Source: Bacteroidota bacterium
GTDB lineage: Bacteria; Bacteroidota; Ignavibacteria; Ignavibacteriales; Ignavibacteriaceae
Assembly: GCA_023406915.1 (NCBI GenBank)
Contig: JAEXTR010000240.1
Span: forward strand, 1 to 20,056
Direction of reading: 5' to 3'
DNA length: 20,056 nucleotides
Position numbers and translations under genes: made by a program. Positions 14,867 through 20,056 of this stretch are shown here, piece by piece; the stretch's first letter is position 1, and each line of letters opens with the position of its first letter. The notes beneath the pieces were generated by a model, which saw only the letters and a list, made by a program, of their open reading frames with translations, did no database searches and was not told the origin of the DNA.

Positions 14867-16618
14867 TTATTTTACTGAGGGAAGTACCAATGTAAATGTG
14901 CTTCCCTCACCCTCTTTACTTTCTACCAAAATATCCCCTTTATTCAGTACTGCAAGCTCCTTGCAGAGGATAAGTCCGAGACCAGTTCCGGTTTCATTTA
15001 ATGTTCCAGGCGTATTCACCTTTTCACTGACTTTAAACAATTTCTCCAGTTTTTGCTGTGGAATACCTACGCCATTGTCCTGAATCATGATTTGTACATT
15101 CTCATGTTCCTCATTGTAGGTAATGGAGATTTCTCCATGTACTCTGGTAAATTTAAGAGCATTGGAGACCAGGTTGCGGAGAATAGTTGAAACCATATTC
15201 TCATCACAAAATGCTTCGGCTTTTTGTGACGAAAGCAGATTCAGAGAAATTCCCTTCTTTTCAGCAAGGCTGCTGAACTGCTCCATGAGTTCAATACAAA
15301 GAACTTTGACATCTGTCGGAGTTGGATTGCAAGTGAGTTTTTCAGTCTGGATCATTCCCCAGTCAAGTAAATTATGCAGAAGACGGAGAGCAGAGTCCAC
15401 CGCTGAGTCAACACCCTGTAACAGTTGCTTTCGTTGCTGATCCGAGTGAAGTTCATAATCGTTTTGTAATAAATCGATATAACCTTTAATAAATTGGAAT
15501 GGAGACTTCAGATCATGGGCAATAATGGAAAAAAATTTATCCTTATCATCATTCAATTTCTTTAGTTGTTCTGAGTTTTTTCTGATCTGCTCTTCCGCTT
15601 TTTTTCGCAGCGATATATCCTGAAAAATGCAAAGGTACCCGGCGAAAATATTTTTCTTATAATAGAGTGGAGTTGTTGTAAGGCTTATCCAATAATCGTG
15701 AGCCATACAAAAATCTGCTATTATCTCTTTTTGTCTGTTAAACACGGTATCGGTTTTCTCTTTCAGAAAAGGTAGGGAAGTCGCTGGTTCTCCGATTCTA
15801 ATATGATCTCCACCAAGAAGCTTCCTGGAAACCTGATTCATATCAATAATCTGTTTCTCTGCATCCAGAACTATTACACCGTGGTTCATGCTTTGAAATA
15901 ACTTTTGATATGCAACCGGCACGACATCAAAGAGTTTCATGCTGAAAATGTTGAGTGCCAGCAGAACACCACTGATGGAGAATGCTAATGGAGTAAAGTC
16001 AATTCCGGCGGAATCTGAAATGCTTACGTTGCCGATAATATCAAATACAAATGGTATGATACAGCTTGCCAGGAGCAATCCGATCTGCAGGCGGTAGCGC
16101 CTCAGTGAGAAAGCCAGTGTGTGAAGCAGGATAAGTATTGATGAAGAGATAAGAATATAAGCGTAGATTGTGCTGATTTTACCCCAGATTCCCCATTCAG
16201 CAAGCAACAACAGTCTTCCATCCCGATTGATTGTCTCGATGTTAATCCAGAACAAATGATGAAAGTCACTGGTAAATCCCAACAGGATTCCGGTGACCGG
16301 GATGATCCACAACGCAAATTGCCTGTAGAGTGTGAGGTGGTGTTCTTTATTAGTGTATGCCAGTACAAAGGAGAACCAGAGAGGGGCGACGATCTGGCTT
16401 CCGAGTAATTTGATTTTATCAAAGAGCAGCGTATAGTTTTCATCGGTGATGGATAAAGAGAGTGCCTCAAAGTAAGCCCAATGACCTGCTGCAAGAAGAA
16501 GGAATATAAAAAGCTTTCCGCCAGGCATCGATCTGCGCAAGTAACCGGTAAAGGCTAAAAGTACCAGCAGTGCTGCGGAGACGAGCAGAAGCGCTATATA
16601 GTTTGTGTAAATGTCCAA
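14867..16618 (-). CDS. Membrane-bound hybrid-free sensor histidine kinase (7TM-PAS-HisKA-HATPase)
   Basis: 583 residues on the - strand. Seven hydrophobic helices fill residues about 6-228, as in kinases with the N-terminal 7TM sensor module. A PAS domain follows (about 237-340: MNHGVIVLDAEKQIIDMNQ through GYLCIFQDISLRKKAEEQI), with a short coiled coil after it. The dimerisation/phosphoacceptor domain has IIAHDLKSPF with His368. The ATPase domain has the N box NLVSNALKF (Asn486), G1 DNGVGIP, and G2 GTGLGL near 544-549. There is no receiver domain and no response regulator next door, so it is an orphan whose partner lies elsewhere. The start is TTG at 16618: an in-frame stop lies four codons upstream, the next ATG (residue 31) would remove the first helix, and AGG lies 3 nt before the TTG. 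The ligand is unknown; a membrane-embedded or small-molecule signal is plausible. Confidence 0.9.
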   Translation of the reverse strand: MDIYTNYIALLLVSAALLVLLAFTGYLRRSMPGGKLFIFLLLAAGHWAYFEALSLSITDENYTLLFDKIKLLGSQIVAPLWFSFVLAYTNKEHHLTLYRQFALWIIPVTGILLGFTSDFHHLFWINIETINRDGRLLLLAEWGIWGKISTIYAYILISSSILILLHTLAFSLRRYRLQIGLLLASCIIPFVFDIIGNVSISDSAGIDFTPLAFSISGVLLALNIFSMKLFDVVPVAYQKLFQSMNHGVIVLDAEKQIIDMNQVSRKLLGGDHIRIGEPATSLPFLKEKTDTVFNRQKEIIADFCMAHDYWISLTTTPLYYKKNIFAGYLCIFQDISLRKKAEEQIRKNSEQLKKLNDDKDKFFSIIAHDLKSPFQFIKGYIDLLQNDYELHSDQQRKQLLQGVDSAVDSALRLLHNLLDWGMIQTEKLTCNPTPTDVKVLCIELMEQFSSLAEKKGISLNLLSSQKAEAFCDENMVSTILRNLVSNALKFTRVHGEISITYNEEHENVQIMIQDNGVGIPQQKLEKLFKVSEKVNTPGTLNETGTGLGLILCKELAVLNKGDILVESKEGEGSTFTLVLPSVK

Positions 16619-16711
16619 GTACCTGGTTTACTTTCATTCTCTGAAAAGGTTATCCATCCGGATAGGGAAACTCAGTTCAGCAGTTTTGTGTGTTGATTCC
16701 GTAATATTTAC

Positions 16712-16717
16712 TATAAT
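16712..16717 (+). promoter_or_regulatory. Candidate -10 box upstream of the methyltransferase gene
   Basis: A perfect TATAAT lies 85 nt before the methyltransferase ATG in the divergent 183-bp region. The -35 position at 17-nt spacing reads TGTGTT, a poor match, and in AT-rich DNA a TATAAT can arise by chance. If the lineage uses a Bacteroidota-type -10 (TAnnTTTG), this call would be wrong. Confidence 0.25.
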
Positions 16718-16723
16718 TCAAAT

Positions 16724-16759
16724 CAGGTTTCTTTAAACTCTGTTATTCTACAGAACCTG
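16724..16759. repeat. Bulged inverted repeat in the kinase/methyltransferase divergent region
   Basis: The outer arms CAGGTT (16724-16729) and AACCTG (16754-16759) enclose the inner arms CTGT (16740-16743) and ACAG (16750-16753). The inner and outer arms are contiguous on the 3' side, so the fold is a 10-bp helix with a 10-nt bulge on the 5' side and a 6-nt loop. It would fall in the 5' leader of the methyltransferase mRNA if the candidate promoter at 16712 is real. It could be an RNA leader structure or an operator, and chance is possible. Confidence 0.35.
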
Positions 16760-16772
16760 GTTTCAATGAAAC
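16760..16772. promoter_or_regulatory. Palindrome GTTTCA-A-TGAAAC, candidate operator
   Basis: A perfect 6-bp inverted repeat with a single central base lies 29 nt before the methyltransferase ATG and directly adjoins the bulged repeat at 16724-16759. The form fits a dimeric regulator site, but no regulator gene is in the window, and I found no second copy by eye. Confidence 0.3.
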
Positions 16773-16801
16773 AATATGCTATTAAACACCCTAAGGTTTG
16801 A

Positions 16802-17488
16802 ATGAAAAATAACGAATATATTTGGGATATACATACAGGCTATGCCTCCAAATCTGGTCAGTACCGGTTTCAGACTCAGTACAAATTCATCAAACGAAAT
16901 CTTGATACAAACCTCCCGGAAGGCAGCAAAATTCTCGATGTCGGAGGTGGAAGCGGCAGATTCGCATTGCCACTCTCTGAGTACTATCAGGTTACGGTAG
17001 TGGAGCCTGATATTCGGCCTGTTGAAATTCTGCGAAACAGAACTGAAAAGGTCTCCATAATTCATTCCTCATTTCAGGACTGGAAGTGGACGGATGAAAA
17101 ATATGACGCTGTGATGTTCCTTGACTCCATTGTCTATTTTCAGAATATGGATTGGGTGTTCCAAACTGTATCTCAACTATTACGACAGGGTGGATTTTTT
17201 TTATTCAATAATATTAATATCAACTCCTACAAACAAATCATTAAAACACTACCAGGATTGCAAGGGCATCTTTATCCTGGTGCCAGAAGGTATGGGGAGA
17301 TGCAATCCCTGATCAAGCGCCATGCTTTTGAGATTATGGATGAAGTGGGCTTCAACTGGATGCCTATCAGAGGGATCTCAGATTTTCCGCTGATCCCGTT
17401 GTACATTTCAATCGAACGGGTATTCCAACTCGGTAAAGTCGCCAGAAGAATTTCCCCGGAGATATTGTATTCCCTCATCAGACGATAA
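16802..17488 (+). CDS. Class I SAM-dependent methyltransferase
   Basis: 228 residues, soluble. Motif I is ILDVGGGSGRFALPL (about 44-58), the glycine-rich SAM loop. An acidic residue that binds the ribose follows in TVVEPDIRP (Glu68), then SSFQDWKW and the strand YDAVMFLDSIVYFQN, then LLRQGGFFLFNN as the post-motif III strand. This is the Methyltransf_11/25 type of fold. The C-terminal third (after residue about 145) holds family-specific sequence with VGFNWMPIRGISDFPLIPLY and would carry substrate specificity, but I cannot name the substrate. Small-molecule or sugar O-methylation fits both the fold and the nearby polysaccharide genes, but this is context only. AAGG at 16793-16796 lies 5 nt before the ATG. 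The gene stands alone, with inverted repeats upstream and a terminator-like palindrome downstream. Confidence 0.82.
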   Translation: MKNNEYIWDIHTGYASKSGQYRFQTQYKFIKRNLDTNLPEGSKILDVGGGSGRFALPLSEYYQVTVVEPDIRPVEILRNRTEKVSIIHSSFQDWKWTDEKYDAVMFLDSIVYFQNMDWVFQTVSQLLRQGGFFLFNNININSYKQIIKTLPGLQGHLYPGARRYGEMQSLIKRHAFEIMDEVGFNWMPIRGISDFPLIPLYISIERVFQLGKVARRISPEILYSLIRR

Positions 17489-17511
17489 ATTCTCTCCCTC
17501 ACAGGACTTAT

Positions 17512-17541
17512 TGAAAAACAGCTCAATTGAGCAATTTTTCA
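17512..17541. terminator. Palindromic terminator-like hairpin after the methyltransferase gene
   Basis: TGAAAAA (17512-17518) pairs with TTTTTCA (17535-17541) around a perfect 12-base palindrome GCTCAATTGAGC (17521-17532), with a 2-nt mismatch on each side. The GCTC/GAGC core is followed by a five-T run, and on the other strand by the matching A-tract, so it could terminate in either direction. It starts 24 nt after the methyltransferase stop. The core stem is only 4 bp with an AATT loop, so strength is uncertain. Confidence 0.5.
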
Positions 17542-17634
17542 GAGAAAATTTGGTCTTATTTTGTTAGCCAGATTTTCTTAAATCATTATAATTATGTAAC
17601 TTATGTGATCAGTAATTTTTAAAATAGGTCATAA

Positions 17635-19467
17635 ATGTGTGGTATTATCGGTTATATAGGAAGCAGAAATTGCGTTCCTGTAATTATCGAAGGTCTCAAG
17701 CGTCTTGAGTACCGTGGCTATGATTCTGCCGGAATCGGGGTTATCAATGATGCCCTGATCACCCTGGCAAAAAATAAAGGAAAAGTATCCACTCTTGAAA
17801 GACGCATTGAAGCTGACGGTATCACCGGGAAGCTTGGCATCGGACACACCCGGTGGGCAACGCACGGTGAACCCAATGAGATAAACGCACATCCTCACGC
17901 AAACAAAGACCAAACACTCCTCATTATTCATAACGGCATTATCGAAAACTATGCAACACTGAAAAAAGGATTGCAGAATATCGGGTATGAGTTTGTATCA
18001 AAAACTGACACCGAAGTGATAGCCCATCTAGTCGACAGCTTTCTCCAGCGCGGCTATTCTTTATTCAAGGCGATGCGCTTAGCCTTAAACGAAGTTGAGG
18101 GCACATACGGTATTGCTGCAATTTATAAGCATGAACCTGATAAGATTGTTGTTGCAAGAAAAGGATCACCTCTTGTCCTCGGGATCGGGGAGAATGAAAA
18201 TTTTATAGCCTCTGACGTATCCGCAATTATTGCCCATACAAAGCAGGTAGTCTATTTCGAAGATGGTGAGATTGCAGAAGTATTTGCAGACCGGTTTCAT
18301 ACGAAGAATATTTTTGATGAGGATATCGCAAAAGAGGTTCATGAAGTTTCCATGAGTCTTGAGGAGATTGACCGGGGCGGGTATCCTACTTTCATGATCA
18401 AGGAGATCATGGAGCAGCCGGATTCTGTGCTCAACTCCATGAGAGGCAGACTGCTTCCGGATGATGGGAATGCAAAGCTTGGCGGACTTGAAGAAGTTGT
18501 TGACCGTTTGGCTGCCTCGTCAAGAATCATTATCACTGCCTGCGGAACGTCGTGGCATGCCGGTCTGGTAGCTGAGTATATGTTTGAGCAGTATCTGCGG
18601 ATACCCACTGAGGTGGAGTATGCATCTGAGTTAAGGTACAGGAATCCGATTATTCAGGCCAGCGATACGATTTTCTTTATTTCACAAAGTGGTGAAACAG
18701 CAGATACCCTTGCAGCATTAAAAGAAGCGAAACAAAAGGGAGCCCTGTGTCTGGGCGTTTGTAATGCGGTTGGAAGCTCGATTGCAAGGGAAAGTGACGC
18801 AGGTGTGTACATCCACGCCGGACCTGAAATTGGTGTAGCCTCCACGAAGGCATTTACAGCCCAGCTGGTCGTGTTCGCATTGATAACACTGCTTATTGCC
18901 CGGAAAAGAGATTTAAGCCGGCAGGACGGTCAGGCGATAGTCAAAGAGTTTTTAACTATCCCCGAAAAAATTAAAACAATACTGGCGCTGAATGATCAGA
19001 TTGAAAAAATAGCGTCGGAGTATAAAGATGCCGCAAACTTTTTGTATCTGGGGAGAGGGTATAACTTCCCGGTAGCATTAGAAGGTGCGCTAAAACTGAA
19101 AGAAATTTCTTATATACACGCAGAAGGGTATCCCGCTGCTGAAATGAAGCATGGACCTATTGCTTTGGTTGATGAGAATATGCCTGTAGTCTTCATTGCC
19201 CCGAAGGACTCGACTTATGATAAAATTATCAGTAACATCGAGGAAATCCGTGCAAGGAAAGGCAAAGTGATCGCCATTGGTTGTGAAGGAGACACACAGC
19301 TCTCGCAATTGGCAGATCACACCATCCTCATCCCTCAGACCATACGGATGCTGATGCCGATTTTATCAGTGATACCGCTGCAATTACTGGCTTATCACAT
19401 AGCAGTCCAGAAGGGGCTCAATGTTGATCAGCCGAGAAACCTCGCTAAAAGCGTAACTGTTGAATAA
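17635..19467 (+). CDS. glmS: Glutamine--fructose-6-phosphate aminotransferase (isomerising)
   Basis: 610 residues, full length for GlmS. It converts fructose-6-phosphate and glutamine to glucosamine-6-phosphate and glutamate, the first step toward UDP-GlcNAc for peptidoglycan, lipid A and surface polysaccharide. The start MCGIIGYIG exposes the catalytic Cys2 after Met removal. The glutaminase domain shows LKRLEYRGYDSAGIGV, HTRWATHGEPN and HNGIIENY. Two SIS domains follow, with SQSGETADTLAALKEAK in the first and EGALKLKEISYIHAEGYPA and MKHGPIAL in the second. The C-terminus is the conserved DQPRNLAKSVTVE. A weak AGG lies about 7 nt before the ATG. The 146-bp region upstream is AT-rich, with a terminator-like palindrome and no recognisable glmS ribozyme. 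It is followed 21 nt later by the next gene and may form an operon with it. Confidence 0.97.
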   Translation: MCGIIGYIGSRNCVPVIIEGLKRLEYRGYDSAGIGVINDALITLAKNKGKVSTLERRIEADGITGKLGIGHTRWATHGEPNEINAHPHANKDQTLLIIHNGIIENYATLKKGLQNIGYEFVSKTDTEVIAHLVDSFLQRGYSLFKAMRLALNEVEGTYGIAAIYKHEPDKIVVARKGSPLVLGIGENENFIASDVSAIIAHTKQVVYFEDGEIAEVFADRFHTKNIFDEDIAKEVHEVSMSLEEIDRGGYPTFMIKEIMEQPDSVLNSMRGRLLPDDGNAKLGGLEEVVDRLAASSRIIITACGTSWHAGLVAEYMFEQYLRIPTEVEYASELRYRNPIIQASDTIFFISQSGETADTLAALKEAKQKGALCLGVCNAVGSSIARESDAGVYIHAGPEIGVASTKAFTAQLVVFALITLLIARKRDLSRQDGQAIVKEFLTIPEKIKTILALNDQIEKIASEYKDAANFLYLGRGYNFPVALEGALKLKEISYIHAEGYPAAEMKHGPIALVDENMPVVFIAPKDSTYDKIISNIEEIRARKGKVIAIGCEGDTQLSQLADHTILIPQTIRMLMPILSVIPLQLLAYHIAVQKGLNVDQPRNLAKSVTVE

Positions 19468-19488
19468 TAAAATGGAGCTGTAAATTGT

Positions 19489-20056
19489 ATGGCACGCAAG
19501 AATGTCGTTATTATGGGCGCCGCCGGGCGCGATTTCCACAACTTCAATGTCTACTTTAGAGACAATGAAGATTATAATGTTGTAGCCTTCACTGCAACAC
19601 AAATCCCGAATATTGATGGAAGGCTTTATCCTCCGCAACTCGCAGGAAAACTGTATCCTGAGGGTATTAAAATCTATGATGAATCTGAACTTCCAGAACT
19701 GATCGCAAAATTTAATGTTCATGAAGTAGTATTTGCATACTCTGACGTATCAAACAACTATGTTATGGGGAAAGCCTCATTGGTCAATGCCTGTGGCTGC
19801 TCATTCCGTCTGATGGGTGCAGAAGAAACCATGATCAAGAGCACCAAACCCGTGATTGCTATTGTTGCTGCACGTACCGGAAGCGGTAAGTCACAGACTT
19901 CCCGTAAGATCGTTGATTTGCTGAAGGCAGCCGGTAAAAAGGTTGTTGCTATCCGCCATCCTATGCCTTATGGTGATCTCGTAAAGCAGAAAGTTCAGCG
20001 CTTTGGATCATTGGAAGACCTGAAGACACATCAGTGCACCATTGAAGAGATTGAAG
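19489..20056 (+). CDS. P-loop protein related to cyclic 2,3-diphosphoglycerate synthetase (5' part)
   Basis: The first 189 codons are present and the frame is open at the right edge. The N-terminal domain begins RKNVVIMGAAGRDFHNFN and continues with YNVVAFTATQIPNIDGRLYP and FAYSDVSNNYVM. A P-loop domain follows with IAIVAARTGSGKSQTSR (Walker A GSGKS at 131-135) and then AIRHPMPYGDL. This arrangement matches the family of archaeal cyclic 2,3-diphosphoglycerate synthetase, whose bacterial members are often annotated simply as GTPases. The archaeal enzyme makes the thermoprotectant cyclic 2,3-DPG using ATP; bacterial function is not settled to my knowledge. GGAG at 19474-19477 lies 11 nt before the ATG. 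The missing C-terminal half would decide whether catalytic residues are kept. Confidence 0.72.
   Translation, partial: MARKNVVIMGAAGRDFHNFNVYFRDNEDYNVVAFTATQIPNIDGRLYPPQLAGKLYPEGIKIYDESELPELIAKFNVHEVVFAYSDVSNNYVMGKASLVNACGCSFRLMGAEETMIKSTKPVIAIVAARTGSGKSQTSRKIVDLLKAAGKKVVAIRHPMPYGDLVKQKVQRFGSLEDLKTHQCTIEEIE

Noticed and set aside
16090..16100. GGCGGTAGCGC, a match to the core of the ops/JUMPstart element of RfaH-controlled polysaccharide operons
   Set aside because: It lies inside the kinase coding sequence on the opposite strand (Arg-Arg-Tyr-Arg codons), downstream of the polysaccharide operon and not in a leader. Most likely chance.
17195..17202. T8 tract in the methyltransferase gene, as well as T8 at 6203-6210 and A8 at 7180-7187
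   Set aside because: A/T runs of eight are expected by chance in 20 kb of DNA with this composition, so I do not claim phase variation for them; only the G8 at 636-643 stands out.
17489..17634. Possible glmS ribozyme or riboswitch upstream of glmS
   Set aside because: The 146-bp AT-rich spacer has no recognisable ribozyme core, and that ribozyme is mainly known from Firmicutes. Only the short palindrome at 17512-17541 is structured.
1..20056. tRNA, rRNA, CRISPR arrays, insertion sequences, phage or toxin-antitoxin genes
   Set aside because: I saw no cloverleaf-like sequence, no regularly spaced repeats, no transposase or integrase motifs and no terminal inverted repeats. Nearly all sequence is taken up by recognisable genes.

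Overview
The window is a stretch of a Gram-negative genome of fairly low GC, about 40-43% by eye. It most probably comes from the Bacteroidota/Chlorobi assemblage, with Ignavibacteria and relatives as my best guess. The main clue is a 1914-residue secreted C25 (gingipain/PorU-type) cysteine peptidase that ends in an NYPNPF...GLYFYKV C-terminal domain, the type A sorting signal of the type IX secretion system (T9SS). Lineage is inferred from this protein style, not from a marker gene. Several genes have good Shine-Dalgarno (SD) sequences.

Positions 1-9027 hold the distal part of a surface-polysaccharide operon, all on the + strand with genes overlapping or nearly touching. In order: the C-terminus of a nucleotide-sugar epimerase/decarboxylase (UDP-xylose synthase-like); a MurJ/MviN-family lipid-linked-oligosaccharide flippase; a GT9 heptosyltransferase-like enzyme; an ExoA-like GT2 with C-terminal membrane helices; a GNAT/BioF2-like acyltransferase; a DegT-family PLP sugar aminotransferase; an O-antigen polymerase/ligase (Wzy/WaaL-type) membrane protein; a GT4 glycosyltransferase; and the initiating phosphoglycosyltransferase (PglC/WcaJ-type). 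Together they make a repeat unit on a polyprenyl-phosphate carrier (initiating transferase), extend it (GT9, GT2, GT4), supply a probably N-acylated amino sugar (aminotransferase and acyltransferase), flip it (MurJ-like) and polymerise or ligate it (Wzy-like). A hairpin with a T-run at 9038-9059 probably ends the unit.

Positions 9122-14866 encode the giant T9SS-exported C25 peptidase, with both catalytic residues intact and a long C-terminal extension of adhesin-like and possibly beta-propeller domains. Its stop codon directly abuts the stop of a convergent gene (14867-16618, - strand) for an orphan membrane histidine kinase (7TM-PAS-HisKA-HATPase).

A 183-bp divergent intergenic region with inverted repeats separates the kinase from a SAM methyltransferase (16802-17488), which is followed by a palindromic terminator-like element. 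The window ends with glmS (17635-19467), which feeds UDP-GlcNAc synthesis, and the first 189 codons of a P-loop protein related to archaeal cyclic 2,3-diphosphoglycerate synthetase. No tRNA, rRNA, CRISPR array, insertion sequence or phage gene was seen, and no gene-free stretch exceeds about 190 bp.
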